A DNA stretch of 64,000 bases from Streptomyces sp. F001 (GCF_004187715.1 NZ_QZWF01000002.1:434001-498000), one strand, 5' to 3'. Shown: positions 9,046 through 18,454, numbered from the stretch's first letter. The notes: generated by a model not told the origin, from the sequence alone. A program made the numbers and translations.

Positions 9046-9663
9046 TCATGTGAACGGCACCGAATAGGTGCGGCCCTCGACGCCCCACTCCCCGCTCGGC
9101 GGTTCTGTCCCGTCGTCGATCGCCCGCAGTGTGGGCCGGCCGATATGGGCGTAGACCAACCGCCGCACCCCGTGCCGTACGGCCTGCTCGGCAACGGTGT
9201 GCACGGGTGCGTGGCCGCCGACACCGCCTCGGAACCGTATCGGCCGGTCCCACGCGGCGGCCTCGGCGAACATCAGGACCGCCCCCGCGGCCCAGTCCGG
9301 GAACTCCCGGAATTCCGGCGCCCACACCACCCTCACTACGCCCGCTTCGATCCGGTAGCCGTATGCGGGATGCGAGGTGTGGACCACCGGACAGCGCCGT
9401 ACGTACACGTCGCCCAGGTCCAGGTCGCCGGACCGCAGCCGGACGCCCCGTGCGGCTGCGCTCCGGCGCAGCGCGGCCCGCAGTTCCGACTGCTCGTCGG
9501 TGACCAGCCAGCCGTCGAGCCGCCCGGGCGGCGGTTCGGCGCCCGGCCCGCCGTCGAAGGCCACGCGGTGACCGGCGCAGCGCAGCAGCAGACCGGCGGG
9601 CCCGAACCGCGGCGAGTTCATCGCCCCGATGCCGAGCAACGTCAGCCGCAGCCGGCGGGTCAT
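9046..9663 (-). CDS. MBL-fold-like hydrolase, translationally coupled to CapA-like gene
   Basis: A 205-residue protein resembling short metallo-beta-lactamase-fold hydrolases: N-terminal LRLTLLGIGAMNSPRFGPAG, HTSHPAYGYRIE in the middle and LVYAHIGRPTLRAID near the end. The canonical HxHxDH motif is absent; the equivalent segment reads LVTDEQSE. It may therefore be a non-catalytic or altered-metal member. Its ATG overlaps the stop of the CapA-like gene (ATGA type), so the two are translated together. Confidence 0.65.
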   Translation of the reverse strand: MTRRLRLTLLGIGAMNSPRFGPAGLLLRCAGHRVAFDGGPGAEPPPGRLDGWLVTDEQSELRAALRRSAAARGVRLRSGDLDLGDVYVRRCPVVHTSHPAYGYRIEAGVVRVVWAPEFREFPDWAAGAVLMFAEAAAWDRPIRFRGGVGGHAPVHTVAEQAVRHGVRRLVYAHIGRPTLRAIDDGTEPPSGEWGVEGRTYSVPFT

Positions 9664-10781
9664 CGGCCGGTCCGCGTGCCGGGACGCAACACCAGTGTGT
9701 CGTCGGGCTGCAGCGCCACGTGCACGCCCGCACTGATCCGGTCGAGCGTCGCGCGCAGCCATACGCGATCCTGGCCGGCCGCGGGTTCCAGCCGCATCTG
9801 CCGGGCCTGCAGGGGCACCATGCGCAGGCCGGCCAGCCGTCCGGTGTCCGCCGCAACCGTCACGAAGTAGGCGAGGCGGAGATCGTCGCGATACTCCTCG
9901 TAGCCGGAGATGCCTTCGTAGTCGTCGATGAAGTCGCCGCAGCCGTAGAGAATCAGCCGGTCCCGGTACACCTCCAGGGGACGCGGGTGATGCGAGGAGT
10001 GGCCGTGGACAAGGTCCACGCCGCCGTCCACCAGGACGTGCGCGAAGCGGACCTGGTCCCGGGGAACGTGGTAGCCCCAGTTGGAGCCCCAGTGCACCGA
10101 GACGACGGCGATGTCGCCGGTCCGCCTGGCCCTTCGTACACGCTCGACCACGGCGTCGGCGGAAGCCTGCGAGAAGCCGGCCACGTACGCGACACCGGGC
10201 AGGTCCGCGGTCGCCTCCCAGTCGAACGGAATGCCGCTCGACGCCGCTCCGAGGGCGAACACCAGCACGCGGCCGGCGCCGTCGAGGGGCACCACCGCGG
10301 GCGCGTACGCCTCGGTGGCGTCGCGTCCCGCGCCCGCCGTACGAAGTCCCGCACCGGACAGGGCGTCCAGGGTCTCCGCCAGGCCGGGGCGACCGAAGTC
10401 CAGGACATGGTTGTTGGCCAGGACGCAGACGTCGGGGCGGGCCACCGCCAGGGCGGGCAGGTTGGCCGGATGCATCCGGTAGTGGACCGCCTTGTCGTGC
10501 GCAAAGCCGGCACAGCGGGTGATCGCCGTCTCCAGGTTGATGATGCGAACGTCCGGAGCGGCTTCGTCGAGCACGCGCAGCGCCTCGCCCCAGGGCCAGG
10601 ACGCGGAGACCGGCGCGGGGATCGGTCCGTTGGCCGCCTCCGCCAGCTCCACGTAGGAGCGGGCGTCCACCACGTAGCCCTCCCGCAGCGCCGGGTCGCC
10701 GGGGTGAGCAAGGATCTGGTCGACGCCGCGCCCGAGCATCACATCGCCGCACAGGAACAGTGTCACCAGGCTGCCGCCCAT
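9660..10781 (-). CDS. CapA/PgsA-family (PGA_cap) metallophosphoesterase-like protein
   Basis: A 373-residue protein with the PGA_cap signature: GDVMLGRGVD at the N-terminus, INLETAIT, LANNHVLDFG, VSVHWGSNWGY and VHGHSSHHPRPLEV. These carry the metal ligands of the calcineurin-like fold. CapA homologues take part in poly-gamma-glutamate capsule export, but many actinobacterial copies stand alone. This one has no signal peptide or membrane helix and no capBC neighbour, so a poly-gamma-glutamate role is doubtful. It is first in a two-gene operon with the MBL-like gene. Confidence 0.85.
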   Translation of the reverse strand: MGGSLVTLFLCGDVMLGRGVDQILAHPGDPALREGYVVDARSYVELAEAANGPIPAPVSASWPWGEALRVLDEAAPDVRIINLETAITRCAGFAHDKAVHYRMHPANLPALAVARPDVCVLANNHVLDFGRPGLAETLDALSGAGLRTAGAGRDATEAYAPAVVPLDGAGRVLVFALGAASSGIPFDWEATADLPGVAYVAGFSQASADAVVERVRRARRTGDIAVVSVHWGSNWGYHVPRDQVRFAHVLVDGGVDLVHGHSSHHPRPLEVYRDRLILYGCGDFIDDYEGISGYEEYRDDLRLAYFVTVAADTGRLAGLRMVPLQARQMRLEPAAGQDRVWLRATLDRISAGVHVALQPDDTLVLRPGTRTGR

Positions 10782-10914
10782 GTCCCCACCGTAGGCCGCC
10801 TCGCCGCGGGCGTCGTCCGCCACCGCGCCGGTGAAATCCGCGCCGCCCGGACGGGTACCCGGTCCGGAGGACCGACGGCACATCGGCCATGGGCCGGCAG
10901 CCCTGAGGAAGAAG

Positions 10915-11595
10915 ATGATGTCAATGATCTCCCAGGTGGTCACGGTGCCCGCCGAGGGCACGTCGCTGGTGGGCGACCTGGTCGTGCCGGCGCCGGCGCA
11001 CGGCGTGGTGCTGTTCGCGCACGGCAGCGGCAGTTCCCGCCACAGCCCGCGCAACCGCATGGTCGCCGCCGAGCTGCGCACCGCCGGACTGGCCACGTTG
11101 TTGATGGACCTGCTCACCGAGCGGGAGGACCGATATGACGCGCTGACCGCCGAGCACCGCTTCGACATCCCGCTCCTGGGACGCCGAGTGGTCGCCGCGA
11201 TCGACTGGCTGGAGCAGCAGCCGGACGTCAGGGGGCTGCCCGTCGCCCTGTTCGGTGCCAGCACCGGTGCGGCAGCGGCCCTGGTGGCCGCCGCCGAGCG
11301 ACCCGACCGCGTGGTGACCGTGGTCTCGCGAGGCGGCCGGCCCGACCTGGCCGGTGACGCCCTGGGCGCCGTACAGGCGCCGGTGCTGCTCATCGTCGGC
11401 GGTGACGACCAGCAGGTGCTGCGGCTCAACCAGGAGGCGGCCCGGCGGCTGCACGCCCCGCACACCCTGCACGTGGTGCCCGGTGCCACCCATCTGTTCG
11501 AGGAGCCCGGTGCGCTCGAGCAGGTCGCCGACACGGCGCGGGAGTGGTGCACAGAGCGCCTGCGGTCCGCCCAAGAGGCCACGAAGGGACGTTGA
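10915..11595 (+). CDS. Alpha/beta hydrolase (dienelactone hydrolase family)
   Basis: A 226-residue enzyme with oxyanion-hole motif FAHGSGSSRHSPRN, nucleophile elbow LFGASTGAA (Ser), acid in IVGGDDQQVL and His in GATHLFEEPG, in the right order for a serine hydrolase. GAGGAAG lies before tandem ATGs at 10915 and 10918. Proteins like this are often fused or linked to phosphoribosyltransferases in stress regions; here it stands alone, divergent from the CapA-like operon. Substrate unknown. Confidence 0.85.
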   Translation: MMSMISQVVTVPAEGTSLVGDLVVPAPAHGVVLFAHGSGSSRHSPRNRMVAAELRTAGLATLLMDLLTEREDRYDALTAEHRFDIPLLGRRVVAAIDWLEQQPDVRGLPVALFGASTGAAAALVAAAERPDRVVTVVSRGGRPDLAGDALGAVQAPVLLIVGGDDQQVLRLNQEAARRLHAPHTLHVVPGATHLFEEPGALEQVADTAREWCTERLRSAQEATKGR

Positions 11596-11694
11596 GCGGC
11601 GGGTGTCCGGGCCGTGGGCCGCCCCTGGTTCTCCGGAGGCGGCCGCGGCCTCGGACCGGGAGCCCGGGGTGCGGAGCCGCAACGGGCCGCTGCC

Positions 11695-11729
11695 TTGCCT
11701 GCGCCCGGCGCCTGGCGCAGGCTGGTCGC
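11695..11729 (+). promoter_or_regulatory. Predicted vegetative promoter giving a leaderless IclR mRNA
   Basis: TTGCCT (11695-11700) and CAGGCT (11718-11723) are separated by exactly 17 bases, and the -10 ends 6 bases before the ATG at 11730. That is the standard spacing for Streptomyces leaderless transcripts, with the start at the A of ATG. No Shine-Dalgarno sequence precedes the ATG, which fits. Confidence 0.6.
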
Positions 11730-12488
11730 ATGGGTGCTCATGACGGCCCGACGCTCATCACCTCCGTGCAGCGGGCCTTCCGCCTGCTGGAGGCGGCGAG
11801 CGCGCACGAGAACGGCGCGCCGGCGAAGCAGCTGGCACGCGAGACGGGGCTGCCCCTGGCCACCGCCTATCACCTGCTGCGGACGCTGGCGCATGACGGA
11901 TACGTACGCAAGCTGGACGACGGCGGGTTCGTCCTGGGCGACAAGCTGCAGGCGCTGCAGACCGCGGGCAGCGGGCAGGCGCTGCTCAGCCGCGTCCGGC
12001 CCACGCTCGCCGCTCTGCGGGACGAGTTCGCGACCGCCACCTACCTGACCTTCTACGAGGAGGGGGAGATCCGGGTCGCCGAGATCGTCGACAGCCCGCG
12101 GGCGCCCCGCGTCGACCTCTGGGTGGGATTCCAGGACGCGGGACACGCCACCGCGCTGGGCAAGTCCGTGCTGCGAGAACTGGACGACGAGTCGCGCAAG
12201 GAATACCTCTCCCGGCACGCCCTCGCCGACCTCACCCCACGGACGATCACCAGCCCTTCGGAACTGCTCCGGCGGCTCGACACCTCACCCGCGGCCCCGG
12301 CCGTCACGGACCTGGAGGAGTACGCCCTCGGTACCGTGTGCGTCGCTGTGCCCGTCTACAGCGGGGACACGCTCGGCTCGCTCGGTGTCTCACTGCCGGT
12401 GGACCGGTTGCCCCGACTCGAGGAGATCCGGGCGCGGCTGCTCCCGATCGCGAGTCGAGTGACCAGGAGCCTTTCGCTCACTATCTGA
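11730..12488 (+). CDS. IclR-family transcriptional regulator
   Basis: A 252-residue regulator: N-terminal winged helix (about 8-75, LITSVQRAFRLLEAASAHENG then LPLATAYHLLRTLAHDGYV) and a C-terminal IclR effector domain (EGEIRVAEIVDS, GHATALGKSVLREL, EEYALGTVCVAVPVY, LGSLGVSLPV). No catabolic operon adjoins, so the target is unknown. Start chosen from the domain N-terminus and from the leaderless promoter just upstream. Confidence 0.9.
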   Translation: MGAHDGPTLITSVQRAFRLLEAASAHENGAPAKQLARETGLPLATAYHLLRTLAHDGYVRKLDDGGFVLGDKLQALQTAGSGQALLSRVRPTLAALRDEFATATYLTFYEEGEIRVAEIVDSPRAPRVDLWVGFQDAGHATALGKSVLRELDDESRKEYLSRHALADLTPRTITSPSELLRRLDTSPAAPAVTDLEEYALGTVCVAVPVYSGDTLGSLGVSLPVDRLPRLEEIRARLLPIASRVTRSLSLTI

Positions 12489-12597
12489 AAATCGTGTCCT
12501 TGTGGCGCCCGAACCGAACCTCTTTCCTGGATGAAGTCGGACAAGTCGGGAGCGCCTCCTGTCGTTCCCCCGCACAGGTGAGGATTGCGCACGAAGC

Positions 12598-13821
12598 ATG
12601 AGTCAGGTCCGGGACCACGGTGGCGGCCACTGGCGGATGAGGCCCTTCAGGAACCGAGGGGCCAGTCTCGGAGCATCAGCCCACGGGCACGCTGCCGCGC
12701 AGCTGGCCGCCGGTATGCCCGTACTGCCCATGCTGATCGTCTCGGTGAGCGTGCTGGTCGCCCTCTTCTGCGGCGGAGGGATGATCTGGCTGCCGCTGCT
12801 CGTGGCCGGGCCCGCGCTGGCCGCCACCACCAACGGGCCGCGCGGCGTCCTCTGTGTCGGTCTCCTCGCCATGGCGCTGGGCGCCACGCTCGGAGACCGG
12901 GAGGGCATTCCGCGCCACGAACTGGCACCCGTACTGTCCGCCCTGGTGGTCGTCACCCTGGCGGGTGGCCTGGCCAGCGTGCTGCGCGGACGTCGTGAGC
13001 GCGTTCTTGCGGCCGTTCGCTCGGTTGCGGAGGCCGCCCAGCATGCGCTTCTCAAACCCGTACCGGAGACTGTCGGTCCGTTCCAGGTGGCCGTCCGCTA
13101 CAGCGCTGCTGCGGCGGAGGCTCGTATCGGAGGAGATCTCTACGCGCTGGTGCCCACGCCGTACGGGGTCAGGCTGATCGTCGGCGATGTGCGCGGCAAG
13201 GGGCTGCCCGCCGTGGGGACCGCCGCACTGGTGCTCGGTGTCTTTCGTGAGGCCGCCTACGACGAGCCCGATCTGCTCGCCGTCGTCGACAGGATCGAGC
13301 GCAGCCTGGCGCGCAATCTCGCCCACGACGACTTCGTCACCGCCGTGGTTGCCGGGTACCCGCAGACAGGGCAGCTGGAGGTGGTCAACTGCGGACACGC
13401 GCCGCCGCTGCTGGTACGCGCCTCGGGCAGCGTCGTGGCGGTGGAGCCCCACCATCCGACGCCACCGCTCGGACTGCGTGCCCTCTCCGGCGAGGCCCCC
13501 AGCCTCCAGGTGCTGCCCTTCGCCGAGGGGGAACAGCTGCTGCTCTACACCGACGGAGTCACCGAGGCCCGCAACCACGGGCGTGAGTTCTATCCGCTCG
13601 CCGAAGGGCTTGCGCGACACGTGTGCGACGAACCGGCGCGCACCCTCACCGCGCTCCATGACGAACTGCTGGCACACGTGGGCGGCCGGCTGCATGATGA
13701 CGCGGCGCTGCTCCTGCTTCACAAACCGGCCCTCGCCGGGATCGGCGAAGGGGCCGCGGAACCCGGTGTCGCCCGTGCCGTGTTCACCCAGGGCCCCATC
13801 GGCCCCGCTCACCTGCGCTGA
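12598..13821 (+). CDS. Membrane-anchored PP2C (SpoIIE-type) phosphatase
   Basis: A 407-residue protein. Three or four hydrophobic segments lie between about residues 40 and 135 (VLPMLIVSVSVLVALFCGGG, WLPLLVAGPALAATT, VLCVGLLAMALGATLG, VLSALVVVTLAGGLASVL), followed by a cytosolic SpoIIE domain with ARIGGDLYALV, IVGDVRGKGLP, VNCGHAPPLL and LLYTDGVTEARN. The metal-binding acidic residues are all present. It resembles RsbU/SCO-type stress phosphatases that act on STAS proteins. The convergent neighbour at 13835 is an anti-sigma-type ATPase, so the two may belong to the same switch. Confidence 0.9.
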   Translation: MSQVRDHGGGHWRMRPFRNRGASLGASAHGHAAAQLAAGMPVLPMLIVSVSVLVALFCGGGMIWLPLLVAGPALAATTNGPRGVLCVGLLAMALGATLGDREGIPRHELAPVLSALVVVTLAGGLASVLRGRRERVLAAVRSVAEAAQHALLKPVPETVGPFQVAVRYSAAAAEARIGGDLYALVPTPYGVRLIVGDVRGKGLPAVGTAALVLGVFREAAYDEPDLLAVVDRIERSLARNLAHDDFVTAVVAGYPQTGQLEVVNCGHAPPLLVRASGSVVAVEPHHPTPPLGLRALSGEAPSLQVLPFAEGEQLLLYTDGVTEARNHGREFYPLAEGLARHVCDEPARTLTALHDELLAHVGGRLHDDAALLLLHKPALAGIGEGAAEPGVARAVFTQGPIGPAHLR

Positions 13822-13834
13822 TCAGGCCCCGTTG

Positions 13835-14260
13835 TCACGCTGCGACGAGATCGGCCCACCGAGTGACCCCGCCGGAATGGACGGACATACCGTGCCGAGT
13901 CGCCAGTGCGTGGACGATCTCCTCGCCTCGGCCGTGCTCGTCCGGGTCGATCTCCGCAGCCGACTGCCCCGCCGGACACGCGGGTCCCCCGTCGGTGACT
14001 TCGACGCGCAGGGTGCCGAGTCCGTCGCCCCGGGCCCAGGACAGCCGCAGCTCCGCCGGGGGCAGGGCGTGGACGATTGCGTTGGTGAGCAGCTCCGACA
14101 CCACCAGGAGACAGTCCTCGACGAGCTCAGGGAAGACGTTCCAGTCTGCGAGCAGCGCCCGCACGCGTCCGCGCACGACCGAGACCGCCCCCGGGACGTG
14201 CGGGAGCGGACAGACCATTGCGCATGCCGCCCGAGGCGATGTATTGAGCTGTACCGCCAT
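13835..14260 (-). CDS. Anti-sigma-type ATP-binding protein (HATPase_c_2, RsbW-like)
   Basis: A 141-residue single-domain protein. N-box VVSELLTNAIVHA and G1 box VTDGGPA are clear, and a short RGEEIVHALATRHG stands for the G2 region. The family includes RsbW/SpoIIAB anti-sigma kinases and the many orphan Streptomyces copies. Start supported by GGAGGGAG upstream of the ATG. It is convergent with the membrane PP2C gene (13-base gap); no sigma-B gene adjoins. Confidence 0.87.
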   Translation of the reverse strand: MAVQLNTSPRAACAMVCPLPHVPGAVSVVRGRVRALLADWNVFPELVEDCLLVVSELLTNAIVHALPPAELRLSWARGDGLGTLRVEVTDGGPACPAGQSAAEIDPDEHGRGEEIVHALATRHGMSVHSGGVTRWADLVAA

Positions 14261-14443
14261 CTGCTCTCCCTCCGTGAGCGCTGTGGGCCGGACGCCAAGC
14301 CTCAGCGCGCAGCTGGGCCTCGTTGCACGCTAAAGAGCGAAGCGAGGCCGGTCAACGAAAGGCGGTCGGCATTACCGAACGCCGGCGCCCATCCGCTGAT
14401 GAAGTGGCGCCCTGCACGTACAGCGGACGCTCCATGGCGGGGC

Positions 14444-14455
14444 TACGCTCGCCTT
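14444..14455 (+). promoter_or_regulatory. -10 element of a leaderless GylR-like gene
   Basis: TACGCT at 14444-14449 lies 6 bases before the ATG at 14456, the same layout as the other IclR gene. The -35 region (around CAGCGG) is poor, so the promoter may need an activator or be weak. No ribosome site precedes the ATG. Confidence 0.5.
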
Positions 14456-15223
14456 ATGGCCGGCCCGGTTCAGTCGATCGAACGGGCGGCGGCGATCCTG
14501 CGTCTGCTCGCCGGTGGGCCCCGTCGACTCGGTCTCGGCGAGGTGGCGTCCTCGCTCGGGCTGGCGAAGGGCACCGCCCACGGCATTCTGCGCACACTGC
14601 AGCACGTGGACTTCGTGGAGCAGGACGAGGCGACCGGAAAATACCAGCTCGGGGCAGCCCTGTTGCACCTCGGCACCAGTTACCTCGACGTGAACGAGCT
14701 GCGGTCACGCTCGATCAACTGGGCCGATGCTCTCGCCGCCCGCAGTGGGGAAGCGGTCCGTCTGGGCACCCCCTTGGAGGGCAAGGTCCTGATCGTCCAC
14801 CACGTGTTCCGGCCGGACGACACACTCCAGACCCTGGACGTGGGCGCGCTGCTGCCCCTGCACGCCTCCTCGCTCGGCAAGGTGCTGCTGGCCTTCGGGA
14901 CCGAGCCCGTGGAGTCGGCCCTGGAATCCGGGCTGGAGGCGTACACCCGGCACACCCTGGTCGCCCGGGAACAACTCACCCGGGCGCTCGCCGAGGTCCG
15001 GGAACTGGGATGGGCCGCCGAGGTCCAGGAAATGAGCATGGGCGAAGCCGGCCTCGCCTCGCCGATCCGGGGGCACGGCGGTCTTGTGGTGGGCGCCATC
15101 GGACTGTCCGGCCCGGTCGAGCGGATCTGTGACAACCAGGGCCGCCCCCGCTCCAGCCTGGTCACCCTGCTGCGCGAGGCCGCACGGGCGATCTCCAGAG
15201 ACCTGGGCGCGGCCCGCTGGTAG
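14456..15223 (+). CDS. gylR: IclR-family glycerol operon regulator (GylR-like)
   Basis: A 255-residue IclR protein: winged helix VQSIERAAAILRLLAGG, LGLAKGTAHGILRTLQHVDFV, then an effector domain with PLHASSLGKVLLAFG and GLASPIRGHGGLVVGAIGLSGP. It precedes glycerol kinase by 39 bases on the same strand, the arrangement of the Streptomyces gyl operon, where GylR represses and is relieved by glycerol-3-phosphate. Unlike the classical operon, no glycerol facilitator (glpF) lies between them. Confidence 0.85.
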   Translation: MAGPVQSIERAAAILRLLAGGPRRLGLGEVASSLGLAKGTAHGILRTLQHVDFVEQDEATGKYQLGAALLHLGTSYLDVNELRSRSINWADALAARSGEAVRLGTPLEGKVLIVHHVFRPDDTLQTLDVGALLPLHASSLGKVLLAFGTEPVESALESGLEAYTRHTLVAREQLTRALAEVRELGWAAEVQEMSMGEAGLASPIRGHGGLVVGAIGLSGPVERICDNQGRPRSSLVTLLREAARAISRDLGAARW

Positions 15224-15262
15224 TCCCACCGCCCCTCGATACATCGGAAGGAAGACCCGATC

Positions 15263-16777
15263 ATGGTCGAACGGTATGTGATGTCCATCGACCAGGGCAC
15301 CAACTCCACCCGATGCATTCTGTTCGACCACCACGGTCGGTTGGTGTCGGTTGCCCAGCGGGAGCATCAGCAGCACTTTCCTCGCCCCGGATGGGTCGAG
15401 CACGACGCTCTCGAGATCTGGCGCAATCTGCAGCGCGTCGTACCCGAGGCCTTGTCCGTCGCCGGTATCGCCGCCGGAGACGTCGTCGCCATCGGCCTTG
15501 CCAACCAGCGCGAGACGACGGTGCTCTGGGACCGGCTCACCGGTGCCCCGCTGGGCAGGGCGATCGTCTGGCAGGACACCCGCACAGCCCCGCTCGTCGA
15601 GGAGTTCAGACACCGGCCCGGAGACGACTTCTTCCTCGAGCGGTGCGGCCTGCCGCCCTCGACCTACTTCTCGGCGTTGCGCATCCGATGGCTTTTCGAC
15701 CATGTCAACGGACTCGAGCAGCGCGCCAAGGACGGCGAGGTGCTGTTCGGCACGATGGAGAGCTGGCTGATCTGGAACCTCACCGGCGGTGCGGACGGCG
15801 GCCTGCACATCACCGACGCCACCAACGCCAGCCGCACCATGCTGATGAACATCCGCACCCTCACCTGGGACGAGGAGCTACTGACGTTCTTCGGGGTGCC
15901 CCGCCCCATGCTGCCCGGAATCCGGCCTTCTGCCGAGAGCTACGGCGATGCCCGCACCGTCCTTCCGGGGATCCGGATCACCGCCGCCCTCGGCGACCAG
16001 CAGGCCGCCCTGTTCGGCCAGACCTGCTTCTCCCCGGGCGAGGCGAAGTGCACCTACGGAACGGGCAGCTTCCTACTGCTCAACACCGGGACCGACATGG
16101 TGCGGTCCCGGCACGGACTCCTCTCGACCGTCGCGTACAAGATCGGGGACCAGCCCCCCGTCTACGCCCTGGAAGGTTCGATAGCCGTCACCGGCGCGCT
16201 GGTCCAGTGGTTCCGTGACCGGCTGGGACTGATCAGCAGCGCCCCCGAGATCGAGACCCTCGCACGGACCGTCGAGGACAACGGCGGCTGCTACATCGTC
16301 CCCGCGTTCTCGGGTCTGTTCGCACCCCGCTGGCGCAGCGACGCACGCGGGGTCATCGTCGGCCTCACCTCGTACATCACCAAGGGACATCTGGCCCGAG
16401 CCGTCCTGGAGGCCACCGGCTGGCAGACCCGCGAGGTCGTCGACGCCATGAACGCCGACTCCTCCGTCGCCCTGAAGCAGCTCAAGGTGGACGGCGGGAT
16501 GACCTCGGACAACCTGCTCATGCAGTTCGTCGCCGACGTACTCGACGTGCCCGTGGTGCGGCCCATGGTCGCCGAGACGGTCTCCCTCGGCGCCGCCTAC
16601 GCCGCCGGGCTCGCCGCAGGCTTCTGGCCGGATCTGGAAGTCCTGCGCCGCAACTGGCACCGGGCCGCCCAGTGGCTGCCGGACATGGACCCTGAGCGTC
16701 GGGAGTCGGAGTACGACAACTGGCAACGAGCTGTGGAGCGGTCGCTGGGGTGGATCAAACCGCCGAGGCGCACTTGA
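15263..16777 (+). CDS. glpK: Glycerol kinase
   Basis: A 504-residue FGGY kinase, full length. N-terminal phosphate loop [16 protein letters not shown]; glycerol-site residues in [12 protein letters not shown] and [20 protein letters not shown]; the ATP-site segment [14 protein letters not shown]; and the FGGY_2-type motif [20 protein letters not shown]. It phosphorylates glycerol to sn-glycerol-3-phosphate in the cytosol. GGAAGGAAG lies upstream of the ATG. It follows the GylR-like gene closely and is probably co-transcribed. No glpF or glpD follows in this window. Confidence 0.96.
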   Translation: MVERYVMSIDQGTNSTRCILFDHHGRLVSVAQREHQQHFPRPGWVEHDALEIWRNLQRVVPEALSVAGIAAGDVVAIGLANQRETTVLWDRLTGAPLGRAIVWQDTRTAPLVEEFRHRPGDDFFLERCGLPPSTYFSALRIRWLFDHVNGLEQRAKDGEVLFGTMESWLIWNLTGGADGGLHITDATNASRTMLMNIRTLTWDEELLTFFGVPRPMLPGIRPSAESYGDARTVLPGIRITAALGDQQAALFGQTCFSPGEAKCTYGTGSFLLLNTGTDMVRSRHGLLSTVAYKIGDQPPVYALEGSIAVTGALVQWFRDRLGLISSAPEIETLARTVEDNGGCYIVPAFSGLFAPRWRSDARGVIVGLTSYITKGHLARAVLEATGWQTREVVDAMNADSSVALKQLKVDGGMTSDNLLMQFVADVLDVPVVRPMVAETVSLGAAYAAGLAAGFWPDLEVLRRNWHRAAQWLPDMDPERRESEYDNWQRAVERSLGWIKPPRRT

Positions 16778-17106
16778 GGGTGAAGGCGGTCCTCGGATGC
16801 TGTGTGCATGCGATCTGTACGGGTAGCCGCGCGGCAGAAGGAAGCCGCACGCACCGTTCCATCTGCTGCAGCGGCAGCACTGACCGACGCCGGAGTGACC
16901 CCGAGACAGCCGTACGCACATTCATGGCCCTGCGCGACCGCCGTTGGCCGACCGCAGGAAAGGTACGGCAGACCGGGCCCGCGAAGATCGCGGAGGTCCT
17001 CGCCGACGCCGGATACCCCGAGGGTGACCGCAGGCGCATCAGCACGGCGATGACCGATGCGGGCGGCTACCGGAAGGTGCGCGAACCGGCCGGCCGGAAG
17101 AGCTGA
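16750..17106 (+). CDS. Small hypothetical protein downstream of glpK
   Basis: A frame of up to 118 residues that overlaps the glpK end. Only the last 65 residues (from an internal ATG at 16924, [14 protein letters not shown]) show typical Streptomyces codon use and look like a helix-rich domain; the first half looks non-coding, so the true start may be 16924 or the gene may be a remnant. It overlaps the convergent esterase C-terminus by 68 bases. No family recognised. Confidence 0.3.
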   Translation: MDQTAEAHLRVKAVLGCCVHAICTGSRAAEGSRTHRSICCSGSTDRRRSDPETAVRTFMALRDRRWPTAGKVRQTGPAKIAEVLADAGYPEGDRRRISTAMTDAGGYRKVREPAGRKS

Positions 17107-18427
17107 CGGCGGGCGTCGCCGGCCGACGCGGGGCCGGCTCGCCGGGGCGCAGTGGGGTGAGGGCGTCGGTGCGGTCGAGGTAGCAGAAGGCGTCGTAGCG
17201 CTGGGCCAGGACGGTGGGTACGTAATTGCCCACGGGGTCGTACTGCGCCTGGTAGACGACGCCGATGGCCCGGTGGCCGCGCTCCTGGTGGAACCACTCG
17301 CGCCGGCCGGTGACGGGCGGCCTCTGCAACTGCACGTGGGGGAAGACGAACAGCGCCCGCTGTCCGGGCAGCGCCTGGTGCAGCAGGTCCTCCAGGCTGC
17401 CGGCGTGCGCGGGCGGAACATCCATGATCCTCGGCACGTCTCCCCACTCGTCCGCGGCGATCACGGTGCCGGAGTGCGAACCGAAGCCGACCAGCACCAC
17501 GCCGTCGCCCATATGGCGTTCACGCACCAACTGGCCGACGTTGACCAGGCCCCTGTCGGCCATGTCCGTGGCGCGGGCGTCCCCGATGTGGGTGTTGTGC
17601 TCCCACACCACTGCCTTGGCGCCGGAACCGTAGCGCTCCATCAGACGGTCCAGGGTGTCGGCCATGTGGTGGTCGCGGATGTTCCAGGACTCGGGGCCGC
17701 TGCTGAGCATGGCCCGGTAGTAGCGCTCGGCGCCGGCCAGCACCTCCGCGTTCTGCCGCGCGGCGAACTCGGCGAGGGAGCCGTCCGGCACCGCCGTCTG
17801 CGCGGTCCGCTGCCGCAGCTCGGTGAGCAGGGACACCACCTGTGCCTCGCAGCCCTCGGGCAGGATGCGGGTCGCCACCGCGTAGGACTGCGGGTCCTCG
17901 GCATACGGCTCGAAGCAGCGGTATGCCTCCAGCGCAGGGCCCACCCGGTCGGGGTCGTGCTCGCGCAGGTGGTCGAGCACCGCGTGCAGCGACTCCCACA
18001 TGCTGTAGACGTCCAGTCCGAGGAAGCCGACGCGCCGCTCCGGCGGCCGCTCCTCGTTGTACCGGCGCAGCCACCGGGCGAAGGCGGCCACGTCCGTGTT
18101 GCCCCACAACCACGCGGGCCAGCGCCGGAAACCCGCCAGCACGTCTCCGGGATCCTCGGGCGAGCCCGGCGCCCCGACGACCGAGCAGTGCACGGCCTGG
18201 CAGTCGGGCCAGTCGCCCTCGACTGCCACGAAGGAGAAGCCCTTCTCCTCGATGAGCCGACGGGTCAGCACATCACGTACCCGGTAATAGTCGGCCGTTC
18301 CGTGGGAGGCCTCGCCCAGCAGCACATAGCGGGCATCGCCGATACGTTCCAGCAGCGGGTCCAGCGACGCCGCATCGGACAGAGGCAGGGCCTCGTCCCG
18401 GATGCGGACCTGGTCGGTGTCGGACAC
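17039..18427 (-). CDS. Erythromycin esterase family protein
   Basis: A 462-residue member of the EreA/succinoglycan-biosynthesis family. Family motifs: LLGEASHGTADYYRVR near the N-terminus (catalytic-type Glu/His), VAVEGDWPDC, VGFLGLDVYSMWESL, VVWEHNTHIGDARATDM and GVVYQAQYDP. True macrolide esterases belong here, but most Streptomyces homologues lie outside resistance loci and have unknown substrates. The last 45 residues after TDALTPLRPGEP are low-complexity and overlap a small gene on the other strand. Confidence 0.86.
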   Translation of the reverse strand: MSDTDQVRIRDEALPLSDAASLDPLLERIGDARYVLLGEASHGTADYYRVRDVLTRRLIEEKGFSFVAVEGDWPDCQAVHCSVVGAPGSPEDPGDVLAGFRRWPAWLWGNTDVAAFARWLRRYNEERPPERRVGFLGLDVYSMWESLHAVLDHLREHDPDRVGPALEAYRCFEPYAEDPQSYAVATRILPEGCEAQVVSLLTELRQRTAQTAVPDGSLAEFAARQNAEVLAGAERYYRAMLSSGPESWNIRDHHMADTLDRLMERYGSGAKAVVWEHNTHIGDARATDMADRGLVNVGQLVRERHMGDGVVLVGFGSHSGTVIAADEWGDVPRIMDVPPAHAGSLEDLLHQALPGQRALFVFPHVQLQRPPVTGRREWFHQERGHRAIGVVYQAQYDPVGNYVPTVLAQRYDAFCYLDRTDALTPLRPGEPAPRRPATPAVSSSGRPVRAPSGSRPHRSSPC

Positions 18428-18454
18428 GGCTTGTTCCCCTTCCGCGCGCTTGTC

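Noticed and set aside
12676..13812. Minus-strand frame opposite the membrane PP2C gene
   Set aside because: Shadow frame with no ribosome site; the plus-strand SpoIIE domain is unmistakable.
17039..18427. Calling this a macrolide resistance gene
   Set aside because: The family is broad and there is no resistance context; only the family name is supported.
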